Notes: a model not told the origin generated them from the sequence alone. A stretch of DNA of 64,000 bases from Allocoleopsis franciscana PCC 7113 (GCF_000317515.1 NC_019738.1:3622001-3686000), one strand, 5' to 3'. Counted from the stretch's first letter, positions 26,881 to 34,740 are shown. Program-made: numbers and translations.

Positions 26881-27468
26881 ATGGTTGCAGTTTCAGATCG
26901 GCAATACTTTACTCCCCAAGAGTATTTAGATTGGGAAGAACAACAATCGATTAAATATGAATATATCGATGGTGAAGTTTTTGCGATGACCGGGGGAACA
27001 ATTCCCCATAACGATCTTGCAGTTAACCTAACAACGGCGTTAAAAAATCACCTGCGAGGGAAAGGGTGTAAAGTTTCAATGGCAGATGCCAAGGTTGGGG
27101 TATCGGAACGCGGACCCTTTCACTATCCCGATGTGATGGTAACGTGTGACGAACGGGATAGACGGGCGATTCGAGTTATCTATTACCCGTGTTTGATTGT
27201 TGAGGTTCTTTCTCCTAGTACTGAAGCTAAAGATAGAGGGAAGAAGTTTCAAAATTATCGCCGTATTTCTACGTTGAAGGAATACGTGCTAATAAGTGCT
27301 GAGCAGAAGGTTATTGAGTGTTTTCGATTGAATGAGAAGGGGGTTTGGGAACTTTATACCTATTCAGAAGGGGATGAAGTTGAATTAAAGAGCATTGATT
27401 TTCGCTGTCCGATTGAGTTGGTTTATGAGGATGTGATGTTAGAAGTCGTTGAGGAAGATGAAGAATAA
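26881..27468 (+). CDS. Uma2 family endonuclease (second subtype)
   Basis: 195 residues starting with YFTPQEYLDWEEQQSIKYEY, followed by DGEVFAMTGGTIPHNDLA, HYPDVMVTCD, CLIVEVLSPSTEAKDRGKKF and YVLI. The motif spacing is that of the other major Uma2 group, distinct from the two copies at 7.1 and 24.4 kb. A GAGGAGG-like site precedes the ATG closely. It separates the nuclease-like gene from hsdS. Confidence 0.85.
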   Translation: MVAVSDRQYFTPQEYLDWEEQQSIKYEYIDGEVFAMTGGTIPHNDLAVNLTTALKNHLRGKGCKVSMADAKVGVSERGPFHYPDVMVTCDERDRRAIRVIYYPCLIVEVLSPSTEAKDRGKKFQNYRRISTLKEYVLISAEQKVIECFRLNEKGVWELYTYSEGDEVELKSIDFRCPIELVYEDVMLEVVEEDEE

Positions 27469-27498
27469 GAGCGCAGCAATAGGATAAAAGGTTTGGGT

Positions 27499-27915
27499 AT
27501 GCGTGAAATTTTAATTAAATCTGAGAACTTTGAGAATTCATCTCTGGATAGAAAGCCAGAAGATTGGGAAGTCAGCAAAATTGAGGAGTTGGCATTTATC
27601 AGTTCAGGCTCAACACCAAATAGAAGTATTGCTGCGTATTGGCAGGATGGGACAATACCTTGGGTTAAAACGGGTGAAATAAATTATACGGTTATTAAAA
27701 GTGCTGAAGAAAAAATAACTCAAAAAGCACTTAATGAAACATCTGTCACAGTTTACCCAGTTGGTACGGTTCTTGTAGCTATGTATGGGCAAGGACTCAC
27801 AAGGGGTAAAGTTGGAATATTGGGAATTGAAGCGACCACGAACCAAGCCTGTGCTGCAATTATTCCCAAAAATGAAAATCTAATACCAAGTTATTTATGG
27901 TTCTTCAGGATGTAG
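27499..27915 (+). CDS. hsdS: Type I restriction specificity subunit HsdS, truncated by IS insertion
   Basis: 138 residues from the ATG; the in-frame TTG 6 bp earlier is unnecessary. It contains the first target-recognition domain only: DWEVSKIEELAFISSGSTPN, IPWVKTGEIN, GTVLVAMYGQGLTRGKVGIL and TNQACAAI. It breaks off at SYLWFF, exactly where the ISL3-like element's terminal repeat begins. The second recognition domain and the spacer helices are missing, so specificity function is lost. hsdR is not found in the window. Confidence 0.85.
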   Translation: MREILIKSENFENSSLDRKPEDWEVSKIEELAFISSGSTPNRSIAAYWQDGTIPWVKTGEINYTVIKSAEEKITQKALNETSVTVYPVGTVLVAMYGQGLTRGKVGILGIEATTNQACAAIIPKNENLIPSYLWFFRM

Positions 27916-29080
27916 TATGCTAAACTAACAAATGAAATGCCAGTTAAGCAAACATCTAATTCGATAATTGTCAAAGTTCCGAAACCCATAAGCCGAGCGC
28001 TTAATCAACTTAAGTTTGTTGTTAATCCCCTCCACAACACCGCTAGTCGTTCTGTTATCAAAGTAAGCAATGATCTCATCCAACCAACGGATGATAGTCT
28101 TCTGGCTATCAGGAAAATAGCTTTTCGCTTGCTTCAGCCATCCTCCCAAGTGAAATAATCCGGCTAACCAATGCTGGGTCTGAGTGAAAATTTGGCGAAT
28201 TTGCTCTTTTAATTCATGCATTCTCTTGAGAGTAAGAGATACATTCTTGACTTGAATCAGTTTAACTTTTTGCTGTTCACTTAGGTCGGATTCGTTCTTG
28301 AGCAAGACATATTTACTTTTCTTTAATCCCTCTAATACTGGCGAATGTTCTGCTTTTTCTTCCCGGCATTTTGCGGTTTTTATTAAATCTACTAATACTG
28401 CACAATAATTCCCCTTCCCTTTAATCAGTGCTATTTCATCAATTCCTAATCTTTTTAAGTCTATAGGTTTGATTTTTAACAGGTCTTTTGATGCGTCTTT
28501 TAACATCCTTTCTATTTCCGCCGTTGTTACCACTCCTTTTTTCGCTACGCTGTGGATATCGTTTTCTAAAACGTCTTGAATTATTTGATTAGCCAACCGT
28601 TTTGTGTACGTTCTTCTTGAACTGACAAATTCTAACTGTTCACTAAACGGTTTCTCACACTTTTCACACTTAAATTGTCGTCTGTTTATTTCTAAAAACA
28701 CTGGCATTTCTCCCCAAGGTAAATCTTTTACTATGTGTCGATGATTTTGGTGTAATCTACGACTTTTTGCTCCACAACGAGGGCAATTACTTTCTTTGCC
28801 AATTAATTCCACCTGTACAATTATTCCAATCCCTTCATGTTGACGATGTGAAATTACTTTTATTCCTTTTATATTCAAGAGTTCTGTCAGCAGCTTTATT
28901 CTCTTTTTTGTGGCCATCTCACTATCTATGCGTTCAATCCCTGTTTTGACGGTTTATAGTTAATAGGATATGACCTTCTTTGTCAATACCGACAACTACT
29001 TGGTTGACTTTCTTTCCGCATTTATTCATCTTTATTGACTTATTTAGCTATTGATTTAGCATACTGACTCATGAAGAACC
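27899..29080 (-). mobile_element. ISL3-family-like insertion sequence, decayed
   Basis: Bounded by imperfect inverted repeats of about 26 bp: GGTTCTTCAGGATGTAGTAT at the left, GGTTCTTCATGAGTCAGTAT (complement) at the right, both continuing GCTAAA. It carries one leftward transposase with an internal deletion. The 8-bp flanks (TTATTTAT and CTAATTTC) do not match, and the hsdS reading frame does not resume on the right side, so a flanking deletion or rearrangement followed insertion. Confidence 0.8.
27925..28917 (-). CDS. ISL3-type transposase with internal in-frame deletion
   Basis: 330 residues against roughly 400 or more for ISL3 transposases. The N-terminal zinc finger is intact (CPRCGAKSRR, KCEKCEKPF). 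The first catalytic Asp (GIDEIALIKGKG) and the last Glu region (SGVVEGINNKLKLIKRSAYG) are present. Between VLVDL and EGLKKSKYVLLKNE, however, the usual segment with the DLWKPY and DRFHV motifs, including the central catalytic Asp, is missing. The protein should be unable to catalyse transposition. Confidence 0.85.
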   Translation of the reverse strand: MATKKRIKLLTELLNIKGIKVISHRQHEGIGIIVQVELIGKESNCPRCGAKSRRLHQNHRHIVKDLPWGEMPVFLEINRRQFKCEKCEKPFSEQLEFVSSRRTYTKRLANQIIQDVLENDIHSVAKKGVVTTAEIERMLKDASKDLLKIKPIDLKRLGIDEIALIKGKGNYCAVLVDLIKTAKCREEKAEHSPVLEGLKKSKYVLLKNESDLSEQQKVKLIQVKNVSLTLKRMHELKEQIRQIFTQTQHWLAGLFHLGGWLKQAKSYFPDSQKTIIRWLDEIIAYFDNRTTSGVVEGINNKLKLIKRSAYGFRNFDNYRIRCLLNWHFIC

Positions 29081-29265
29081 CTAATTTCCAGTTTGAGGTA
29101 GTAGACTCTTCAACTACTTTAGAAGGAATTAGGATTGAAGAAATCATTCCTTCATTACTGTTAGGTTCACGAGAAAATCCTTGTGAAGCATTATGTTATG
29201 CAATTTGCGCTCTCAACAGCAACCCAAATTGCGTGAAAGATTGGAAAAAGAAACTCTGTAATTAA
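29071..29265 (+). CDS. Small hypothetical ORF beginning in the IS terminal repeat
   Basis: 64 residues. The ATG lies inside the right inverted repeat of the ISL3-like element, so the frame is probably the 3' remainder of a gene cut by the element, or a chance fusion. The product has three clustered cysteines (PCEALCYAICALNSNPNC) and no family I recognise. It is not the missing half of hsdS. Confidence 0.4.
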   Translation: MKNPNFQFEVVDSSTTLEGIRIEEIIPSLLLGSRENPCEALCYAICALNSNPNCVKDWKKKLCN

Positions 29266-29286
29266 AGGTTTCTCATAAGTTCAAAA

Positions 29287-31380
29287 ATGAGAGATCCTTC
29301 AAATATATTTAATTTTATAAAAAGTATTGAAAATAAAGGGTTTACTGAGATTACTTATAGTTGCTTAGGAGGAGAAATTTATACTAACTCTGATCTTGAA
29401 AGATTCAGTTTTAAAGATCAAGTTTTTCACATTCAGTTGTACTGGAAATTTTTCTTACTCTTGGCTGTACTACTGTTAGCAATATTTTCAGGAGCGCTCT
29501 TGGGAGCAGGCAGCATATTTTCAATTACTTTACTAATAAAATACTCTCAATCCATACATGGATCTTCAGTTTTACTGTCTCTATTAGTTTCAGTATTTAT
29601 TATTTACCGAAGAGGATTTCCGCTAGGAGTTATTGTAGGCATAGCATCGTTAACACCATTTTTGCTTCTATCAACAATTCTCCCTACAAATGAGACTGGT
29701 ATTGACATTGGTACTTCTTTTTTCACTGGTGCTGGCTCCATAGTTCTGGTTGCTTCTGGTATTGCAATGACAGGGCTATCAATGACTCTAGCAGCAGTTG
29801 TAATTGAATCTATTCCTGTTGCTGCCGTCAGTGTGTTTATCCCCACGATCCTTATGGCTGCTGCAACCATGCGAACATTCAAGGTAATGCCTATAGTCCT
29901 TGCAATGCCCATAGTCCTTGTTGCTGTTATGCTGGCAGGGCATCTCAGTTGGAAGACAGTTAAGGGTAATCAGGCATTTCGATGGATGCTTCAGATTGCC
30001 ATAGCAATAGCAGCAAAAGGAGGTCATACTTTTAGAGGTGCAAATCTAACTGATGCAGACTTTACTGGTGCAACGCTTAAACTTTGTGATTTAAGAGGAG
30101 CTAATCTTAAGCGTACTCGTCTTTTTGAAGCTAAAGGACTTGAATTTTCTCGCTTAGGAAACACCTACCTTGCCAATCCTAAAATCCGCCAACTGGTTGT
30201 CACACTGAATGGACAAGCTCAAAACTTTGATGGTTTGAATCTGGAAGGGGTCAATCTGCAAGACGCAAATCTGCAAGATGCCAGTTTTATTGGGGCAAAC
30301 CTCAATCATGCCAATTTACAAAATACGGATTTGTCTAGAGCTATCCTGAAGCAAGCTCAATTGGATGGCGCAGATCTAACAGGAGCAATCCTCACGGGAG
30401 CCTGTATTGAAGATTGGGGGATTACAGGTACTACCAAGCTAGAGGGTGTACGATGTGACTACATATTCATGCGTCTTGAGACAAAAGACAATCCCGACCG
30501 ATTACGAAAGCCCGATAACTGGCGAGAAACCTTCGCTGATGGAGAATTTTCTGATTTCATTAAACCTTACGTTGATACTCTAGATTTGTACCACAGTCAG
30601 GATATTGACCCCCGCGCCATCTCCATTGCCCTCAAAAACCTGTCAGTCAATCATCCAGAGGAAAAGCTACAGTTTGTGGCGATCGAACGGCGAGGCGGCA
30701 ATGGATTGAATCTCAGGTTTACAACGGCACCAGGAGCAGACAAATCTGAGTTAAGTCACGAGTATTTTACGGATTATGCTCGAATTAAGAAAGAATTGCC
30801 AATCGCCGTTCAGTTAAGATTGGCTGAACAAGATGCTGAAATTCGCACACTTAAGGGAACGATCGAGCAGTTTATTGAAGCAGGTACGCATCAATCTAAA
30901 ATTCAAGCGGAAACAATTCAGGTCATTCAAGGAGAATTGGTTGTGACAGAGAACAAGGGAATCAACATCACTTCAGGCGGTGGTAGCATTGGTGACATCA
31001 GTGGCTTAGTTGGTGGTGATGTCAGTGGAGTCGTTAATCTTGGCACCATTAGCGGCAACGTGACCAACACGATCAATCAGTTGCCAGATGCGTCTGAACC
31101 CGATCAGCCTAACCTTAAAGAACTCCTGACACAACTCCAACAGGCGATCGAAAATGATTCCAACCTATCTGACCCCGACAAAGCCGATCTGTTAGAGCAG
31201 GTGCAAGTTTTGGCAGAAGCTAAGCAGACAGAGGAACCTGCGAAAAAAGAAGGGTTAGCACGCAAAGCGAGGAAGATGTTTGACGCAACATTGAGCAGTT
31301 TGCCGCAAACTGCCAGCATTGTAGAAGCGTGCAGTAAGTTATTGCCAATGGTTTTAAAGGCATTAGGGGTGTCTGCGTAG
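29287..31380 (+). CDS. Pentapeptide-repeat membrane protein with coiled-coil and helical tail
   Basis: 697 residues in several parts. An N-terminal ~50-residue soluble region precedes a run of hydrophobic segments (about 55-235, at least five possible membrane helices). Next are two blocks of A(D/N)Lxx pentapeptide repeats (about 245-290 and 315-375). A mixed domain with a coiled coil follows (IRTLKGTIEQFIEAG). Then comes a Gly-rich GDISGLVGGDVSGVVNLGTI strip and a final helical module (LKELLTQLQQAIENDSNLSD; LPQTASIVEACSKLLPMVLK). Tails of this kind recur at the ends of cyanobacterial pentapeptide and signalling proteins. The function is unknown. Confidence 0.75.
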   Translation: MRDPSNIFNFIKSIENKGFTEITYSCLGGEIYTNSDLERFSFKDQVFHIQLYWKFFLLLAVLLLAIFSGALLGAGSIFSITLLIKYSQSIHGSSVLLSLLVSVFIIYRRGFPLGVIVGIASLTPFLLLSTILPTNETGIDIGTSFFTGAGSIVLVASGIAMTGLSMTLAAVVIESIPVAAVSVFIPTILMAAATMRTFKVMPIVLAMPIVLVAVMLAGHLSWKTVKGNQAFRWMLQIAIAIAAKGGHTFRGANLTDADFTGATLKLCDLRGANLKRTRLFEAKGLEFSRLGNTYLANPKIRQLVVTLNGQAQNFDGLNLEGVNLQDANLQDASFIGANLNHANLQNTDLSRAILKQAQLDGADLTGAILTGACIEDWGITGTTKLEGVRCDYIFMRLETKDNPDRLRKPDNWRETFADGEFSDFIKPYVDTLDLYHSQDIDPRAISIALKNLSVNHPEEKLQFVAIERRGGNGLNLRFTTAPGADKSELSHEYFTDYARIKKELPIAVQLRLAEQDAEIRTLKGTIEQFIEAGTHQSKIQAETIQVIQGELVVTENKGINITSGGGSIGDISGLVGGDVSGVVNLGTISGNVTNTINQLPDASEPDQPNLKELLTQLQQAIENDSNLSDPDKADLLEQVQVLAEAKQTEEPAKKEGLARKARKMFDATLSSLPQTASIVEACSKLLPMVLKALGVSA

Positions 31381-31440
31381 CATCGCAGTATTTGCTTCAA
31401 GTGCCACCTCATCGGATGATAGAGCGACTCGGCATAAGAT

Positions 31441-31628
31441 GCGATCGCTCATTTATTCCCTCCCAACTTTTCCAGCAACGCTTGCCACAGCCCAATCTGC
31501 TGCTGTAATTGCTGGATGCGATCGCACCTCGGACAATGAGGAAAAGCGATCGCTCATTCATTCCCTCCCAACTTTTCCAGCAACGCTTGCCACACCTCAA
31601 TCTGCTGCTGTAATTGTTGGATGCGATC
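31441..31628. repeat. 83-bp direct repeat, tandem duplication of a gene's 3' tail
   Basis: Two copies (31441-31523 and 31546-31628) with few mismatches and a 22-bp spacer; the period of 105 bp equals 35 codons. Read leftward, each encodes DRIQQLQQQI..WQALLEKL and a stop, so the right copy is the tail of the adjoining ribbon-helix-helix-like gene and the left copy is a spare. Each copy starts with a GCGATCGC (HIP1) octamer. Confidence 0.75.
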
Positions 31629-31690
31629 ACTGTCTACTTCCCGTCTAACCAACCCACCTCGACCCGCTAATTCACCTTGACAACGGGTAA

Positions 31691-31933
31691 TCAGTTCGCT
31701 GAGGGCTTTCCCAGGTTTTCTTTGTCCTCCTGATTCATTTCAGTATCGCTAATTGACACTACACCCCTAGCTGCCTGCTCTAGCAATTCCGAACGAGAAA
31801 GTCCTAAAGCTTTCGCCCTCTCATCAATTTTTTGCGCGGCTGTCGGCGTCAGCATAATCGAGAATCGCTCCTTAGCTTCTCCCCAAGCCATTCTCTCGGC
31901 TTGATTTTGCTTTTTCTTGCGACGATCTCTCAT
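31691..31933 (-). CDS. Ribbon-helix-helix-like regulator, frameshifted
   Basis: 80 residues as it stands. A basic start (MRDRRKKKQNQAERMA) leads to RFSIMLTPTAAQKIDERAKA and LGLSRSELLEQAARG, a ribbon-helix-helix/CopG-like pattern for DNA binding. The frame ends at GKPSAN. A one-base shift within AGGGCTTTCCC (31702-31712) would continue as ALSELITRCQGELAGRGGLV and run through the QQLQQQIEVWQALLEKLGG tail to a stop at 31554-31556. The gene is therefore probably broken. It is divergent from the split gene at 32.1 kb. Confidence 0.6.
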   Translation of the reverse strand: MRDRRKKKQNQAERMAWGEAKERFSIMLTPTAAQKIDERAKALGLSRSELLEQAARGVVSISDTEMNQEDKENLGKPSAN

Positions 31934-32010
31934 CCTTTAACCCTATTTATGCATAGCTTCAAACCTTTATTTTATGACTTCTATAGACATCTTTTCTGTT
32001 ACAATTGCCT

Positions 32011-32022
32011 TATGTATACATA
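32011..32022. promoter_or_regulatory. Operator-like palindrome in the divergent region
   Basis: TATGTATACATA, a perfect 12-bp palindrome, lies 78 bp upstream of the leftward ribbon-helix-helix gene and about 100 bp upstream of the rightward gene. Such regulators often bind short palindromes in their own promoter, so it is a candidate operator. This is inference from position only. Confidence 0.4.
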
Positions 32023-32047
32023 GGGTAAAACAAACCTATCGATACAA

Positions 32048-32090
32048 AGAGCCGTGCATCCTTGGCTACCAACCTGATCCGCACGGCTCT
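32048..32090 (+). promoter_or_regulatory. Stem-loop in the 5' leader of the split gene
   Basis: AGAGCCGTGC and GCACGGCTCT form a perfect 10-bp stem around a 23-nt loop. The stem ends about 15 bp before the AGGGAG ribosome site of the 32.1-kb gene. No T run follows, so it is more likely an RNA leader structure or a recombination site than a terminator. Confidence 0.5.
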
Positions 32091-32121
32091 ACCTCCACAC
32101 AATTAGGGAGATTCTTTGATC

Positions 32122-32472
32122 ATGACAAAAAATCAAGCAATTAGCCTCATTGATGGCTATCAGCAAGCCTTAGAGGATTTTGCGATCGCGCCTCTGATCA
32201 CCCGCCTGAAAACCTACTCCGATGCCGACTTCGATGCGGCGTGGATGAACCTCACCCAACCCGAACTCGAAAGCCTAGCCGCTATCCTCATCCGAGAATT
32301 AACCGCCAACCTCAACGGCAAAGCGATCGCCGGATACTTAAACGCCCTACGTCACGGCAGCATCGACATACCCCCCAGCTTAGTTCACCTAGTATTTGGG
32401 CCCCCATCCATTGACCTGCCAGCCAACTTCCCCGACGTTCAAACCCCTCGCTACTTAGGGCTTGCTGAATAA
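32122..32472 (+). pseudogene. 5' part of an IS-split hypothetical gene
   Basis: From the ATG after AGGGAG, 112 native codons (NQAISLIDGYQQALEDFAIA, then LKTYSDADFDAAWMNLTQPE and FGPPSIDLPANFPDVQTPRY) run into the IS at 32458 and stop five codons later. The 3' part resumes beyond the IS at 34135. The rejoined gene would encode 180 residues. The family is not recognised; the N-terminal half is helical, the C-terminal half Trp-rich. Confidence 0.85.
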
Positions 32473-32566
32473 GTCGGCGAAAAACAACCGATGGATTAAT
32501 CAGTTATTTAATCCTGGAATAATAATGAGCTTTTGTTGTTGTTAATTCCCACAAGCATAAGCCGAA

Positions 32567-33475
32567 TTAATAGTTATCGAGAAAAAAGGCGTGATGTTGT
32601 GTATTGCACAAAAAAAGACAAAAAAACTGCCGTAGCAGGGTGGAAAGATTCATGACTAAAAAAGTGATAGCAATAGCCGTTTGAGAAGTATGAGGCAGTT
32701 TAGCCATGACGCGATTCAAGCTAAATCTTCGCTTTGAGATGCCAAATTTTCCTTCAATAGCATTGCGAACCTTCTCGTCGTCTAAGGCTTGTTTCTTTTT
32801 GTCTGAGCTGACATTAGCTGGAGGTCTGCCTAAGGGGGGGCCACTTATTCTAATCCCTCTTTCTTTACAGAATGCTCGATTCTCGCGATTTCGATAAATT
32901 CTATCTACATGTACTGATTCGGGATAGACTCCTGTGTGCTGTTTAAATGCTTCTATTTGGGCTTTTAAGTCTCCGGCTTCATTAAAGTTATCCCAGCTTA
33001 TACGGTCTAAAAAGACATATCCATCTCTGACGCTTGCTGCTAGTTTAGCTCCAAATTCTACAGGTTTTCCGGCTTTTCCTCTCACAATTGGACGGATATG
33101 GGGCTGACTTAAACTGACTATTCTGTCGTCAATTCTCTGGGCTTTATTCTCATACATCCATTGCTGTTGACGGTAAACTTCCGCCACCACCAGCAAGCTC
33201 TTATATTGAGAGATGCTCAAACCCTCAAGTGCTTCTCCTGTCTGAAGGAGCTGGTCAATGTGTGATAAATTTCTTTTTATATATTTCAGTTGTTTTTTTA
33301 TAGCTTTTCTTCTCTCTTTTCTTGACGATCTCCGTTTTTTGGCGACTTTCAAGTAATCTTTCCGAGCGAGGTTTCTATAAGTTTTTGGCTTTTTCTTTAG
33401 TCTCCCTTTTAGGGGCTTATAGAGAGTATCTATTATCTTTTCCGTTTTGACTCTGGCTTGATTTAATAGACCCAA
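32567..33475 (-). CDS. Transposase, catalytic C-terminal frame
   Basis: 302 residues as an independent frame, but the open frame extends further 5' through LILDATCAPGDISYPND, which contains the first catalytic Asp. The second Asp lies in ESVHVDRIYRNRENRAFC and the Glu in RNAIEGKFGISKRRFSL. The basic linker GRLKKKPKTYRNLARKDYL is typical of this IS5/IS1182-related group. It is probably made as a -1 frameshift fusion with the upstream frame. Confidence 0.8.
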   Translation of the reverse strand: MGLLNQARVKTEKIIDTLYKPLKGRLKKKPKTYRNLARKDYLKVAKKRRSSRKERRKAIKKQLKYIKRNLSHIDQLLQTGEALEGLSISQYKSLLVVAEVYRQQQWMYENKAQRIDDRIVSLSQPHIRPIVRGKAGKPVEFGAKLAASVRDGYVFLDRISWDNFNEAGDLKAQIEAFKQHTGVYPESVHVDRIYRNRENRAFCKERGIRISGPPLGRPPANVSSDKKKQALDDEKVRNAIEGKFGISKRRFSLNRVMAKLPHTSQTAIAITFLVMNLSTLLRQFFCLFLCNTQHHAFFLDNY

Positions 33476-33522
33476 GTCATTGGGATAGCTGATATCTCCT
33501 GGCGCACAGGTAGCATCCAGAA

Positions 33523-34077
33523 TTAATTTCCCTTGATTCGGGCTTTCTCTTGTTTCTTGCCTTTCTGAGAGTGAGCTTTTTTTTTAGATTCCTCCTCTGT
33601 TTCTTCCTGAATCTTCTTTACCATTCTTTGATTTATTTGATTTACTAAATCAACATTTATCCTTTCTCTAAATCTTACCAAAAGTGAGGCATCATAAGGG
33701 GCTTCGTTGCTGTAATGCTTTCTCCCTATAAAGTATTGTAAGTAAGGGTTTTCTTTTATTTGTTCTACTGTTTCCCGATCGCTTATTCCTAATCTTTCTT
33801 TGATTATTAATGAACCCAATGCCATCCGAAATGGCAGCGCAGGTGCCCCCATATCAATAGAAAAAATTTTGGCGTATTCCTCTTCAAATTCATCCCAGGG
33901 TATCAGATTTGCCATGATTACCCAACGGTTATCTTGTGATAACTTTCCCTCAAAGGGCAGCTCAAAGTTTTCCGGTGGGGTCGGGCTTGAGGAAGCTTTT
34001 CTGTACATTTTCCCTGCTCTTGGTACAAGGATTTTGTGGGATTCTACCAGATTTCCTGGGAGCTGAACAACTTTCAA
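33523..34077 (-). CDS. Transposase, N-terminal (DUF772-like) frame
   Basis: 184 residues. The DUF772-type region is visible: MANLIPWDEFEEEYAKIFS, ALPFRMALGSLIIKERLGIS and ENPYLQYFIGRK. The last ~25 residues beyond SKKK are frame-specific. Slipping back one base in the nine-A run (T9 on the plus strand, 33577-33585) continues as SSLSERQETRESPNQGKLIL into the catalytic frame, giving one normal transposase. Confidence 0.8.
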   Translation of the reverse strand: MKVVQLPGNLVESHKILVPRAGKMYRKASSSPTPPENFELPFEGKLSQDNRWVIMANLIPWDEFEEEYAKIFSIDMGAPALPFRMALGSLIIKERLGISDRETVEQIKENPYLQYFIGRKHYSNEAPYDASLLVRFRERINVDLVNQINQRMVKKIQEETEEESKKKAHSQKGKKQEKARIKGN

Positions 34078-34128
34078 GACCGCTCAAACTATTTATAGCT
34101 AAGGGTTTCCGGTTTTTACAGCAAACCC

Positions 34129-34341
34129 TACTTATACGGCGACAAACTGCGCTGGATTCCTGAAGGCGACAAAACAGACTGGGGAATTGCGATCGGCAGA
34201 TTCTACAGCTTTGCTCCCCACCACTGCGCTTGGACGTGGTGCTACCTCATTTGGCTCGACAAACTCTCCCCCAGTACCGCTTGGACGGTTGCCGATATCG
34301 CCTGGGAAAACGACCTCGAACCGATGGAGGACGCCGCATGA
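34129..34341 (+). pseudogene. 3' part of the IS-split hypothetical gene
   Basis: Continues the 32.1-kb gene after the target duplication: YGDKLRWIPEGDKTDWGIAI, then a tryptophan-rich CAWTWCYLIWLDKLS and a final EDAA before TGA. The stop overlaps the next ATG (ATGA), supporting an original operon with the 34.3-kb gene. Without the IS there is no gap or frame error. Confidence 0.85.
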
Positions 34342-34640
34342 AACCCCGTCCCCTCACCGAACGAGAACAAACTCTAATCGACTTCTACGGTTACTGTCAA
34401 CTTGGGATGACACCGCAGCAATTCTACGCCAAATGGCAAGTCAATCACGAAGCGATCGCCTTTATCTGCTCTCGTTCCATGTCTACCGTCCGACGCTGGT
34501 TTAGAAGGGGTAAAAACTACCGCCGTCCGCAACCTTCCGATTTGCGCCATCTCGCCTTGATGGACTTCCTATTGGAGCATTACCAAGACATTCCCGAACA
34601 ACTCTTAAACGCGCTGTGTTCTCCCAAGCGCAACCCATAG
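34338..34640 (+). CDS. Helix-turn-helix-like hypothetical protein
   Basis: 100 residues from the ATG in ATGA overlap with the split gene; longer frames upstream run through that gene and are rejected. REQTLIDFYGYCQLGMTPQQ, FYAKWQVNHEAIAFICSRS and MSTVRRWFRRGKNYRRP look like a helix-turn-helix followed by a basic recognition segment. It probably binds DNA. The family is not recognised; it travels with the adjoining small genes. Confidence 0.6.
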   Translation: MKPRPLTEREQTLIDFYGYCQLGMTPQQFYAKWQVNHEAIAFICSRSMSTVRRWFRRGKNYRRPQPSDLRHLALMDFLLEHYQDIPEQLLNALCSPKRNP

Positions 34641-34740
34641 GAATCCCAACTTTCACCCAATGTAAATATCCGTTGGACATTATCTCGCTAGCCATCCTCT
34701 TTGTAGGGTGGCTTTAGTTGTTTAGAGCAACCTAAAAACC

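Larger units (their letters stand above)
32458..34128 (-). mobile_element. IS5/IS1182-like insertion sequence with 6-bp target duplication
   Basis: 1671 bp bounded by imperfect ~20-bp inverted repeats beginning GGGCTTGCTGAATAA (left) and GGGTTTGCTGTAAAA (right, complement). It is flanked by direct repeats TACTTA at 32452-32457 and 34129-34134. It carries one leftward transposase split into two frames across an A9 run. Deleting the element plus one TACTTA copy restores the host reading frame exactly, so insertion was simple and probably recent. The family assignment rests on the DUF772-like N-terminus and DDE motifs. Confidence 0.9.

Noticed and set aside
28934-29029. 31-codon minus-strand frame inside the ISL3-like element (NKCGKKVNQVVVGIDKEGH)
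   Set aside because: Too short to assign; possibly a passenger fragment or chance frame between transposase and terminal repeat.
27899-29080. Target-site duplication for the ISL3-like element
   Set aside because: The 8-bp flanks TTATTTAT and CTAATTTC do not match, so none is claimed.
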